Source: M1-B18 sp048264125 (GTDB taxonomy: Bacteria > Bacillota > Clostridia > Peptostreptococcales > Natronincolaceae). Taken from it: a stretch of DNA of 64,000 nucleotides. Both the position numbers and the translations under genes were made by a program. This document shows positions 7,082-16,220 of this stretch, piece by piece. The stretch lies in the NCBI GenBank assembly GCA_048264125.1, contig JBLXDM010000012.1, positions 62,001-126,000 on the forward strand, written 5' to 3'. The notes under the pieces are model-generated. The model was not told the DNA's origin. It saw only the letters and a program-made list of their open reading frames with translations, and made no database searches. Numbering within the stretch: the first letter of the stretch is position 1; each line of letters opens with the position of its first letter.

Positions 7082-8650
7082 TTACTTTCGGCATTTCTGA
7101 CCTTGAATCGTTTGACTTGCCTTAGCTTGTCTAATTAAATATAAATTATGTCTCTCTTCATCAAGGGATAAGCGAGATAATATTTCTTCATCACTAATAT
7201 TCGGTTTGATATTCATCAATCCTATAATTTTATCTGTTAAGTACTTATCCTGATCTTCCCTTGTGCTAATCCCTCTCCCGTTAATTCTTAGTCTGTACTC
7301 TTTTCCATTTATTCTTATTTTTGTTGTTTTATAAAGTAAGTCTTTTTTCTTATATAACTCTAATTCAGATTCTTCAATATTATACATTATGCACAAATCC
7401 TCTATATTTCTATTTTGCTCTATTTCTATTAAGTGATCAAATAAAGAAAATAGCTTTATCTGTCTAATCTCTTTTTCAGTAAGCATTTCATAATTATTTA
7501 TTCTTCGCTCCATAGCATTTAATAAATTATTCTCTTTATGCAATAAGGTGTCAAAGTATTCTGACAACCATTGTTTTTCTTCTTCGAATTGACTTGTCTT
7601 TGATCTATATTTAGAGAATTTTTTCTCAATTGCTGTAATTATTTTATTTTTAATCTCTTTATCGTTCGGATTAATATTTATTACTTCTGAGATCTCATTT
7701 AAAAAAATTCTTTTGCGATTTTCAATATTGTCTATGTATTCATTAGATTCATCTTTGTTACTCATGTAATTCGTTATTGACAAAGTTAACAATACTAGAC
7801 TTGTAACTATTTGTAAGATAATCATTATTCTTACATCTATTTTCCCTAAGATATGCGCATTTGAGTACTTTGAATATTCAGCTATACCATTAGTAATATT
7901 TTTAACGTAGATTGTTAAGTCAACATCAGTTAGAGTAGAGATTCCAAAACTTCTTATGAGGTTTCCGGGTATAGTATCAACTACATTGCTGACATTATAT
8001 AAAATACCGTATATCAGAATTATTTCCAACATGCTTTTTACTGCAAGAGTTACTCTTTCTGGGTTACGAAGAGATGAGGTCTTAGTTTTTTGGACTAAAT
8101 CATAATAGAAGGCGATAATTATTTCATTTGATCTATAGATCGACCTAACAGCTATAAAAATTCGGAACGTATCTTTTAACCCAGATATCTTTAAAAAATT
8201 ATTACATTCTAATATCCAGTATACTCCTAATAATAAAAATGTAAAAAATAGATTATATGTATTAAATAGTTTAATTAATGCAGCTTTTTTTTCTCGATAG
8301 TTTTTATGATAAAGTGATTGTAGGGATATTTTATACATAGAAGCAACCATATAATCAAATGATAACGCAAAGTTTAAAAATTCCAACTTGTTTAAATAGA
8401 AATCTGATGTAATATCACCTTTGATTTTTTTATTTAGATTATTTTTATGAATATCTAACACTGTAAGATATGAAATCCAATGTATAAAAAAAGATATAAT
8501 ATAGTGCATTAAAAAACCCCAAAAAATATATATAGTAGATTCCCTATAGAAAAAAATTGTTGGTGTCAAACCTAGTAAAAGTGAACATGTAATTCCTAAG
8601 AGCCAATTCAGTTTATCTTCATATTTATTTTTCTCGTTTATTTGTTGCAT
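7082..8650 (-). CDS. Polytopic membrane protein with cytoplasmic tail, partner of UvrD-like helicase
   Basis: I chose the ATG at 8650 (MQQINEKNKYEDK) because GGAAGGAAG lies just upstream; a longer frame begins at 8704 with no usable ribosome binding site. The 522-residue protein has about six or seven hydrophobic helices in its first 310 residues, then a highly charged cytoplasmic region of about 200 residues with coiled-coil character and a C-terminal part that may be a small helical domain. It follows the helicase gene by about 195 bases in the same direction with no terminator seen between. No family is recognised. Confidence 0.65.
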   Translation of the reverse strand: MQQINEKNKYEDKLNWLLGITCSLLLGLTPTIFFYRESTIYIFWGFLMHYIISFFIHWISYLTVLDIHKNNLNKKIKGDITSDFYLNKLEFLNFALSFDYMVASMYKISLQSLYHKNYREKKAALIKLFNTYNLFFTFLLLGVYWILECNNFLKISGLKDTFRIFIAVRSIYRSNEIIIAFYYDLVQKTKTSSLRNPERVTLAVKSMLEIILIYGILYNVSNVVDTIPGNLIRSFGISTLTDVDLTIYVKNITNGIAEYSKYSNAHILGKIDVRIMIILQIVTSLVLLTLSITNYMSNKDESNEYIDNIENRKRIFLNEISEVININPNDKEIKNKIITAIEKKFSKYRSKTSQFEEEKQWLSEYFDTLLHKENNLLNAMERRINNYEMLTEKEIRQIKLFSLFDHLIEIEQNRNIEDLCIMYNIEESELELYKKKDLLYKTTKIRINGKEYRLRINGRGISTREDQDKYLTDKIIGLMNIKPNISDEEILSRLSLDEERHNLYLIRQAKASQTIQGQKCRK

Positions 8651-8844
8651 TAGCTTTCTTCCTTCCGTATGTACAAGTGTTAGTTCATTATAGTGATATA
8701 ACATCCCTTCAATATCTCTAAATCGATAATTAAAATTTTCGGTTTTAAACTTCCGATAGGTGCAGCTTTTAGTTTGAATTCCATTTTCATATCCCCCGGT
8801 ACATATTAACCATAATATAAATAGTAAGTTTTAAAATTACCCTC

Positions 8845-11355
8845 TTATTTCATCATTTCCCTTATAAAACCTGAAGCTTCCAAAGAATTTCCTTGCATTT
8901 CTAATGGATAGGAAGCAAAAACCATATTTTTTCCCCTTGTTAATGCAACATACATTAGTCTTCGCTCCTCTTCTACTGTGGTTATAGGAGACGCCTTTAT
9001 TTTTGCTTTTTCAATATCTTCAACTGTGGCATTTTGTGCCCTATGAGATGGAAATCCATTTTTATAGCACCCGGGGATGAATACATTTTCGAATGCTAAT
9101 CCCTTGCTTTTATGAATTGTTAATAAATACAAAGCATTTAGCCTTTTTTTTGAATACTCATCTATTTTCTCTCTCGTATCTGCATTCCTTGATTCTGCTT
9201 CTTTTTTCCACTCTATCAACTGCTGTAGCTTTTCAAAGGGACTTAATTCATCCCTAAGTTTTTTCCAAGCTTCTAATTCATCATCTTTTATTGTCAGACA
9301 CTCCATAATACATGTAATTAAATCATTCAATTTTGCTTCAGCTATATTTTCGATCAGATCATAATATTTATGATAATTTTCTATGTACTCTGCATAATGC
9401 TTCTTGCCCTTTTTACATTTCTCTTTAATTAAAATTTGTATTTGTTCAATTGAAGGTTCGTCACCTAACGCCTTAATTTCTTTATTAGAAATATAGTTTT
9501 GGTTTAAAAATCGCTGGATGGAATTCTTAATAGCAAAGTATTTCAATTTATCTAGCGAATCTAGTGAGGTTTTCAATATTTCTTCCCAGGACTTATAGAA
9601 GGTCAAGAAAGTGAGATTATTGAATATACTTAAGTCATATTCTTCATCTATAATGAATGGTATATTTTTCAGGTAGAGATGTTTAAGTAGAACTTGTATT
9701 TGATGGCTACCCCTGTATAATACTACGAATTTGGTAAAATTGGGGTTCTTTTCATCTGCTATCTTAGCTCCAGACTCTTGGCAAATATACTCGAATTTGT
9801 CAGTAGGATGTCTTAGAATTTTATCTATAATTAATTCTGCTTCTTCGTTTGAATTCTTAGCTGACTTTACAAAAACACTTTCTGCTCCACTATGAAAGCA
9901 TTCCATAGGTGGCACCTTATTGTCGCTATTAAAGCTAATTAATTTATTAGCTTTTTGAACAATGTCTCTATTAGACCTATAGTTTTTCATAAGATTAGCT
10001 GTCTTCATCCCATCATATACCTTATCTAAATCCTGTATATATTGACTGGATGATCCTCTAAAAGCATATATGGATTGATTAGGATCTCCAACTATAATTA
10101 GTTTTACATTCTCTTGATCGGGCGGTACAATAAGCTTTAGAATGTTAATTTGTATTTGGTTTGTATCCTGAAATTCATCAACTATAATATAGCGAAATTT
10201 TCCATGTAAATATTCTCTAACTTTGTCTAAGCTAAGAGCTTTTCGAATGTTAGTAATATGGTCATTATATACAAAGATGTTACCTTCCTTTCTTTTAACT
10301 TGAAATTCGTTTAGTAAATTATACATTCTTTGGCTAATTGGAACGTAAAACTCTTCTCCCCTATCTTCATATATTTTTCGATATTTATCATCATATTCGC
10401 TGACACTCTCTCTAATTTGATCAAAATTATAATCAAGGGTAATCCAAAAATCAATTCTGTCTTTGATACTACCATTTTCATCTTTTAACTCATCTTTTTG
10501 AAATTCCTCTAACTCATGCTGTTTAATTAATTCACTTAAGAGGTTTATATAGTTATAGTCATTTATGTCATTTTTAGGTGGAATAATATTAAGCATATCC
10601 ATATCACATTTCGTTACAATTTTATTTTTTATCATTTCTCTCAACAGCTTATTGAATATTCCATTAAATGTTCCGATTGTCATCCTCTTTGCTTTTATAT
10701 TATCTGCAAATTTATCGACCCTTTCGAGCATTTCATCAGCCGCTTTTCTTGTAAAAGTAATCATACATATATCCCTGTAATCTACACTTTCGATCGCATT
10801 GAGATAAACGGCTTTTGCACATATAGTTTGTGTCTTACCCGAACCCGCTCCTGCCAATATACGAAGATGACTGTGATTTTCCCTAATTGCTTTAATCTGA
10901 TCATCATTAAATGGATTACCGTCATTTTTTCGTTGCATAAGTGTAAAAAACCCGTAGTCTGAATCATATTCTTCTAATGGGCATTTCTCTTTATCTTCTT
11001 CTTTTATGGCAGTCATGTTACCATAAGCATTTTGATATCTAGCGATTAGTTTTTCTGCTTCCTCCCTCTTACTTATTTCTCTTTTTAGATTGATTTGGGA
11101 ATCGTCTATAGCTTCTTTTATTTCATTGTATTGCTTACAATAAAAAGTTAGTAGCTCTTCATTTCTCAATACCTGACTCTTTAAATCTAATACTTCATTT
11201 TGTAAATAATCTATTTCTGTAGACAAATGAATTCTCTGTTTTAATAAATTATCTAAGCTATTCTCTTTTTCTAGAATCACTTGTTTTAAATAATGTATTT
11301 CCTTTTCTAAGCTTATTACTTTATGTTTTCCAGTAAGTTTATCAATAAATGTCAT
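8845..11355 (-). CDS. SF1 UvrD/Rep-type DNA helicase with N-terminal coiled coil
   Basis: The protein has 836 residues. Residues about 12-110 form a long coiled coil; the helicase begins near 150. All SF1A motifs are visible: motif I AGAGSGKT (about 168-175), Ia ITFTRKAADEM, II VDEFQDTN, III VGDPNQSIYAFRG, IV NYRS, V TIHKSKGLAFE and VI RLMYVALTRGK near the C-terminus. It should be an ATP-driven 3'-5' DNA translocase. The coiled coil replaces the extra nuclease domain seen in other relatives. It is the first gene of a pair with the membrane protein downstream, in a defence-like island. Confidence 0.85.
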   Translation of the reverse strand: MTFIDKLTGKHKVISLEKEIHYLKQVILEKENSLDNLLKQRIHLSTEIDYLQNEVLDLKSQVLRNEELLTFYCKQYNEIKEAIDDSQINLKREISKREEAEKLIARYQNAYGNMTAIKEEDKEKCPLEEYDSDYGFFTLMQRKNDGNPFNDDQIKAIRENHSHLRILAGAGSGKTQTICAKAVYLNAIESVDYRDICMITFTRKAADEMLERVDKFADNIKAKRMTIGTFNGIFNKLLREMIKNKIVTKCDMDMLNIIPPKNDINDYNYINLLSELIKQHELEEFQKDELKDENGSIKDRIDFWITLDYNFDQIRESVSEYDDKYRKIYEDRGEEFYVPISQRMYNLLNEFQVKRKEGNIFVYNDHITNIRKALSLDKVREYLHGKFRYIIVDEFQDTNQIQINILKLIVPPDQENVKLIIVGDPNQSIYAFRGSSSQYIQDLDKVYDGMKTANLMKNYRSNRDIVQKANKLISFNSDNKVPPMECFHSGAESVFVKSAKNSNEEAELIIDKILRHPTDKFEYICQESGAKIADEKNPNFTKFVVLYRGSHQIQVLLKHLYLKNIPFIIDEEYDLSIFNNLTFLTFYKSWEEILKTSLDSLDKLKYFAIKNSIQRFLNQNYISNKEIKALGDEPSIEQIQILIKEKCKKGKKHYAEYIENYHKYYDLIENIAEAKLNDLITCIMECLTIKDDELEAWKKLRDELSPFEKLQQLIEWKKEAESRNADTREKIDEYSKKRLNALYLLTIHKSKGLAFENVFIPGCYKNGFPSHRAQNATVEDIEKAKIKASPITTVEEERRLMYVALTRGKNMVFASYPLEMQGNSLEASGFIREMMK

Positions 11356-11966
11356 ATCTGTGCTTTCACTCTCCGCTTAAAAATCTCTCGTTGATTTTTT
11401 TAGTACTTTACAATCTATATAGATTATCTTCTATCAGAGCATCTAAAAATAAGCAATCCAGCCTTATGTACATTAGAACTCTCTAAGATACCTATATACC
11501 ACTCTTCCTAATGCATAAGCATATTAAATATTCTATGTGACATAATGATTCACCTTTTATTATAATTCGTCAAATTCTTACCTATTTCGACATACGCAAC
11601 ACTTCAAGTATTAAGAAAAGTTAGCTACACACCTGCAGTTGCCTTTTTTATGCCTTTGTATTAAGCTTATTGCTATTTTGAAAAAGTAATTAATTACAAC
11701 TTTTTTCATATAGATTTATGTTAAAATATTCTAAAATAGGGATTATTTATGAATGATGCAACGGATAGAATTCTATTTGAGATGGTTACTGAGAAGTTTA
11801 TGTAAGACTCTTTCTTGGCACTTCAGACCTTTGACAAAAATAACAATAAAGAGTAGCGATTATTTTGTTTGTGATGTAACATCAATTCCTTTTTTTGGTA
11901 AATACGACTCCTGGCTGAGGGGCTGGCTATCACACTGCAGCTGTGGCTATCCTAGATCAGCCAAAA
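11356..11966. other. Non-coding stretch, decayed sequence
   Basis: I see no convincing gene here. On the plus strand, from about 11749, a short broken frame (MNDATDRILFEMVTEKFM, then stop) leads toward the ImmA/IrrE remnant, so this is probably the decayed 5' part of a lost plus-strand operon. Confidence 0.4.
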
Positions 11967-12129
11967 ATCACTAACCGAATAAAGAAGCTCCGTGCCCGCC
12001 ACTGGGCAGTAAAAAGGCTCATTACCCTGAAGTATTTTATCTCTGCCTACGAAGCAGAGGTAAAGGAATAGGCATGAGCTTTCTGAATATCTAGGGATTA
12101 CCGAAGAATTTATTGATACTGCATTATAA
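11967..12129 (+). pseudogene. Frameshifted remnant of an ImmA/IrrE-type metallopeptidase C-terminus
   Basis: The frame NRIKKLRARHWAVKRLITLK with FISAYEAEVKE is followed, after a one-base frameshift near 12070, by HELSEYLGITEEFIDTAL and a stop. This is the conserved tail of ImmA/IrrE family proteins ('RAxxWAxxKLI' then 'ELAEYLxVTEEF'). The zinc-binding HExxH part is gone. The same tail survives in part at 2560-2624. Confidence 0.6.
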
Positions 12130-12138
12130 AACATTTTA

Positions 12139-13251
12139 TTATTTTCCACTTTTTCTTCTATTACAGTTTTTGCATAGCATTTGGCAGTTATCAGAATTAG
12201 TTTTCCCACCTAAGTGCCATGGTGTTATGTGGTCGCCTTCCATTCCGTTAATCTCAAAATATTTCTTGCAATGAGGGCATATTCCTTTTTGCTTTTCATA
12301 AGACTCGCGTTTTTGATTGGCTGTAAACGTGCGAATATTCAAATAACGTTCGTCACCTGTTAGTATATAGGTGTATATACCTTTTTTATTTGTGACATCG
12401 TCATCTATCATAAGACTTTTGATTTGCGTTTCAAGATGACTAGGATCTAATTCAGTATCTTTAAAATTATTGTATAATAGACCCCAGTCGATACCTTGCA
12501 TTTCTTTTCGTTTGTTAGGGAAAATAGTTTCAACCCATTCAATAACACGTTTGAAATATATCCATATCTGATTGGCATTTTCATCATGTTGATGCAATGC
12601 CATGTATTCTTCAATCGTGTTTAATTTGTCACGATTTACCACCCATTCAATGGCAGTTTCTAAGTATTCTTGCCTAATAGGTGAACCTAACATATAATCT
12701 TTAGCCATATTATATGCTGCACAAGTGGGTTTTGAAAAATGTAGTTTAGCATCAGAGAGCCATGTTCCAGTATAAGCGGTATTTCTTAATTCTTGTGCTG
12801 TCAATGGTTTGCCAGCAATGTTAATTACTTTAAACCATTCATGCACTTCAGAAGAAGTTCCGTCACAAATGTAAATATCAAGTAAGTAATCATCAATATT
12901 CTTTTGTATATCTTTTTCTAAGTTAAAATAGTATTTTTCATCAACAGCAAAAGTACGTTCACTCTCGGCAGCATAACGGCAGATAGAAATTGTACGCTGT
13001 TGTCCGTCCATCAATTCATAATGTCCGTCGTCTGTTTTTGCCCAATACATAATATTTAAAGGAAACCCTTTTTTGACAGTACGAATAACTTCATCACGCT
13101 CTTTGGGTGCATAAACATATTCACGTTGATAAGGAGGGCGAACATCAAGCTTACCGCTATAGGCTACAATTCCTTCTATTCCATCAATTCCTTTTTCTTC
13201 ATAGCCCTTGACTAAATCTTTTATAGAAATTTGTATTCTTTCAATTTTCAT
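12139..13251 (-). CDS. DUF262 and HNH domain protein, likely restriction nuclease
   Basis: The N-terminal part (about 10-200) has the DUF262 (GmrS/ParB-like) signature: RPPYQREYVY, then ELMDGQQRTISI, DIYICDGT and NIAGKPLTAQELRN. The C-terminus carries an HNH/zinc module: GICPHCKKYFEI, GDHITPWHLGG, MLCKNCNRRK. DUF262 domains hydrolyse nucleotide and HNH cuts DNA, as in GmrSD type IV enzymes. The start lies 4 bases after the stop of the adenine methylase gene, and its GGAGG is inside that gene's end, so the two are translated together. This suggests a methylase-linked restriction system rather than a modification-dependent one. Confidence 0.8.
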   Translation of the reverse strand: MKIERIQISIKDLVKGYEEKGIDGIEGIVAYSGKLDVRPPYQREYVYAPKERDEVIRTVKKGFPLNIMYWAKTDDGHYELMDGQQRTISICRYAAESERTFAVDEKYYFNLEKDIQKNIDDYLLDIYICDGTSSEVHEWFKVINIAGKPLTAQELRNTAYTGTWLSDAKLHFSKPTCAAYNMAKDYMLGSPIRQEYLETAIEWVVNRDKLNTIEEYMALHQHDENANQIWIYFKRVIEWVETIFPNKRKEMQGIDWGLLYNNFKDTELDPSHLETQIKSLMIDDDVTNKKGIYTYILTGDERYLNIRTFTANQKRESYEKQKGICPHCKKYFEINGMEGDHITPWHLGGKTNSDNCQMLCKNCNRRKSGK

Positions 13252-13255
13252 TAAC

Positions 13256-14314
13256 TTAGTCCTCCTTGTCTGAAGTGCGCTTTCTTATTGCAATTCTTTT
13301 GTATTTTGCTTTTCCGTTGATAATTGGTTTTGCTAAATCTAAATCATTTGAAGCACTTCCTCCATCAAACTTACCTAATATTTCAAATTGCTCGTCACAA
13401 TGGTAGGCCAAATATGTTATTGGAACACCCATAATCTTATCCGTATCTACTGGAATTTCATTATAGTATTCGATATGAATTGCATCATAAGTATCATATG
13501 TTGGGTATTTCTCTGGTGTATAGCGTTTATATAAATCTAATGGTTGATGTCTTTTCTCTATATCCATATTCGTAAACCAACAAATATTACCTAATCTTCG
13601 CCATTTTTGGTTGTTTTCATCTATTTTAAAATCAGTATTTTTGTCTTCATAATAATCAGGAACTTTAAACCAAAAATGTCCAGCGTTGTTCCCAAGCCAC
13701 ATTTTATTATTTTTAAAATAATGAAATATTTCTTTGAATGTGATATGATTCATATTTCCTAATACTAGAAAATTCTTCCCACTTTCTAATATGAGAGGAA
13801 TATATTCTTTCATTAAAGAAAATGGTGGATTTGTAACAACAATATCACATTCATTTAAAAGACTCAAACATTCCTCGGAACGAAAATCGCCATCTCCAGT
13901 TAACAGCGTTAATACATTTTTGCCATTTTTTAAAAGGTATTCAACGTCAGATAAATCAATTGTGCCATTTCCTGTTTCGTCTTTAACTTCTGCTATTTCT
14001 ATCTTATAAGGCTTTCTTCCTTCTTTTTCTATTTTTTCTATTTCCAACCCCTCAAATAATGATAGTTGTGTATAAATGATAGGTGATGTTGCATAACAAG
14101 TAGTAATCAGCTTTTTTAAACCTAGCACATTAAAATTCAATGCGAAATACTTAAAAAAGTTACTCTCATACGGGTCATCGCAATTACAAAGAACAATTTT
14201 ATCCTTGAAATATTTTCTGTAATATCGCAATTCTTGTTCAATTGTGGAAAGCTGTGTATAAAATTCATCAGTCCTTCCAGTTCTAGACATATGTAAATTG
14301 CTATTATCTGCCAT
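13256..14314 (-). CDS. EcoRI-family adenine-specific DNA methyltransferase
   Basis: The 352-residue protein contains TNPPFSLMKEYI (about residues 165-177), the catalytic NPPF motif of N6-adenine methylases, and the layout of the EcoRI methylase family (DEFYT near the N-terminus, FWFKVPDYYE, RLGNICWFTN, VPITYL). It would methylate adenine in double-stranded DNA with S-adenosylmethionine. A GGAGG site precedes the ATG. It is the first gene of an operon with the DUF262-HNH gene, and presumably protects host DNA from that partner. Confidence 0.85.
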   Translation of the reverse strand: MADNSNLHMSRTGRTDEFYTQLSTIEQELRYYRKYFKDKIVLCNCDDPYESNFFKYFALNFNVLGLKKLITTCYATSPIIYTQLSLFEGLEIEKIEKEGRKPYKIEIAEVKDETGNGTIDLSDVEYLLKNGKNVLTLLTGDGDFRSEECLSLLNECDIVVTNPPFSLMKEYIPLILESGKNFLVLGNMNHITFKEIFHYFKNNKMWLGNNAGHFWFKVPDYYEDKNTDFKIDENNQKWRRLGNICWFTNMDIEKRHQPLDLYKRYTPEKYPTYDTYDAIHIEYYNEIPVDTDKIMGVPITYLAYHCDEQFEILGKFDGGSASNDLDLAKPIINGKAKYKRIAIRKRTSDKED

Positions 14315-14455
14315 TCTAAATAACCCTCCAAATTTTTTGTTTTAAATTTTGATGTTGTATAATCAACATCTAATATATCTAATTTTTCTTACTCTCAAGC
14401 TGTAAAACACCAAGCAAAATTGCGCACTCCAAAAAATTACCTAATAAATAAATTA

Positions 14456-15079
14456 TCAACAACTGTGCATATTAATTAATGAACTAATAGTGTTCTCCCA
14501 CTCAAAAGGCAAAAACAAGCTAGAAATTGGAATATTAGAATAATTAGGACACTTTGTAACTGATGTTTCTTGTTTAATCAAATCCCTATAGAATAGCTTC
14601 TCCAATATATATAGCCCAGCTAGTGCATTTAATACATTCTCTAAATTAGCATGTTGATAATTATAAATTCCTTTTCCATCTTTATCTGTTCTTTGATGTT
14701 TCACTTTGTTATATTTTGTCCACCATATCAATGGGCTTTTATTATTACTCTGCTCATTCCATGCTCTCCATGGGTCTAATATGCATTTATCCATATCTCT
14801 AACGTCAACCTTATGAGAGGCAATTTCCGAATGATTAGATAGTAAGATGGTTCGATAATCGTTAATGTCTCTCCCTGGTTTGCCCGATAAATAATTGCAA
14901 TATTGTTTACACACCACGTCTATTTCAGAGCAAATAGCTTGATAAAGCTTTATAAACTCATTTGAAAAACAATTAAAATTATCTTGATGAAAAGAAACAT
15001 AAGGCTGTATGTTGATTAAATCTCGTTCGAGAATTAAGTAATAATCCCAGTACTTTTTCTTAAACTCATCGGATGTCAT
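14456..15079 (-). CDS. HEPN-like helical protein of unknown function
   Basis: The 207-residue protein is helical and soluble. WWTKYNKVKHQR at about 120-131 followed by two helices (NLENVLNALAGLYILEKLF) is typical of HEPN-like proteins, where an 'R/K-x4-6-H' type motif ends a helix; the classical RxxxxH is not clear here, so RNase activity is doubtful. A GGGAGG site precedes the start. It stands alone between the restriction pair and a non-coding gap. Confidence 0.6.
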   Translation of the reverse strand: MTSDEFKKKYWDYYLILERDLINIQPYVSFHQDNFNCFSNEFIKLYQAICSEIDVVCKQYCNYLSGKPGRDINDYRTILLSNHSEIASHKVDVRDMDKCILDPWRAWNEQSNNKSPLIWWTKYNKVKHQRTDKDGKGIYNYQHANLENVLNALAGLYILEKLFYRDLIKQETSVTKCPNYSNIPISSLFLPFEWENTISSLINMHSC

Positions 15080-15457
15080 ACAATAGCCTCCCTATCTCAA
15101 CTATAGTAGTTCTGTTATGTTTTCTCTCCCTAAATCGGTTATCTTATTCCTAACCCTTTTACCCGAATCTTTTATGAGTTACTAGTACTCTTCATGATTT
15201 TTATGAATAGCAATATACATTAAAACTGTTCTGGTTCATAAATTCACCCATTTTTCTCCACATTCTGTTCATTGTATTATTTGCTTTATTTTACCAGAAT
15301 GCATGTAAATGTGCAATCTCATGCTACAAAATAGACTATTCAGTATTATGTGTAGGAGAAATGTATTCTGGTTATATGAACTCCTTAATTGGATCTGATG
15401 GACCCGCTTGTCACTATGCATAAAATTATATTTAACCCAACATTTCTAAAAATATAA
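15080..15457. other. Non-coding gap
   Basis: No open frame with a ribosome binding site, no attC-like palindrome and no clear terminator is seen in this A+T-rich stretch. Confidence 0.5.
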
Positions 15458-15994
15458 TTATAGATTCATTATTCTCAGGCTTCTTTTTATAACATCAGCT
15501 ATACGTAAAGTATCCTTATCATAGTTTACACTCAAGTTATTATAGTTCTGGATAGCCTCAGCAACACATTCTCTTACTGTTTTAATGCGCATCGTCCCAA
15601 TTACTGATCTTTTGCATTGTCTGAATATACGCCTTGTTTTTTCATCTGTTATTTTAGAATAAGTAGTATTCTTACATATCTCCTCGTATACCTTATCCAA
15701 AATATCCAAAGAATAAGAGAGACAGAGCTGATTAGAAAACGGGACTTCATTTATATTATAGCTATTATTCCTGTAAAGTGTCTCTCCATTTGGTACAAGG
15801 TATGGAATGTCATCCACATGGTCTCCATGTATAGCACGTTGATGCTCAATATGATATTTGTTCTTGCAGTCAATACAATTAATACATATATTTGATTTCA
15901 CCTGATTCCAATCATTGCTATAAGATGTTTTGACGATATGCCCCTTTTCACAAGGACAAGGTATTTTCTTTTCATAATCTAATTCATAACTCAT
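15458..15994 (-). CDS. Hypothetical protein with N-terminal zinc-ribbon-like cysteines
   Basis: The 178-residue protein has PCPCEKGH (about 12-19) and CINCIDCKNKYHIEH (about 37-51), spaced as in a zinc ribbon. The rest is helical and includes several basic stretches (RRIFRQCKR, VIKRSLR). An AGGAG site precedes the start. It could bind nucleic acid, but no family is recognised. Confidence 0.6.
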   Translation of the reverse strand: MSYELDYEKKIPCPCEKGHIVKTSYSNDWNQVKSNICINCIDCKNKYHIEHQRAIHGDHVDDIPYLVPNGETLYRNNSYNINEVPFSNQLCLSYSLDILDKVYEEICKNTTYSKITDEKTRRIFRQCKRSVIGTMRIKTVRECVAEAIQNYNNLSVNYDKDTLRIADVIKRSLRIMNL

Positions 15995-16151
15995 GTATTA
16001 TCTCCTCTTTTAAAAAATTTCAGGCTTGATTATATATAATTTCTACATCAAATTTTTTACTCAACATAGACTCCAAAACGCCTGCTCACTATCACTGCAT
16101 GGATGTCGCGTCTTTATCGTGTGGTTTCAGAGATTGGTCCCGTGTTTGCGA

Positions 16152-16214
16152 AGTCCATGAACCGGCCCCTCATCCAACTTCCTAACGAAACTGTGCTCCC
16201 GGTGAAAGAATGTG
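16152..16214. other. Degenerate attC-like core
   Basis: This segment aligns with the cores of the sites at 1407-1468 and 5875-5939 over about 62 bases: GTCCATGAACCGG, a variable middle, then GTGAAAGAATGTG. The outer boxes are lost or unrecognisable. It ends 6 bases from the stop of the gene at 16221-17120, the correct side for a cassette, which extends the traces of the array by 10 kb. Confidence 0.5.
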
Positions 16215-16220
16215 CTAATT

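Noticed and set aside
8651..8844. N-terminal extension of the membrane protein gene with a lipobox-like segment
   Set aside because: The frame reads into the helicase stop region without any start codon in frame, and a good ribosome binding site exists at 8650.
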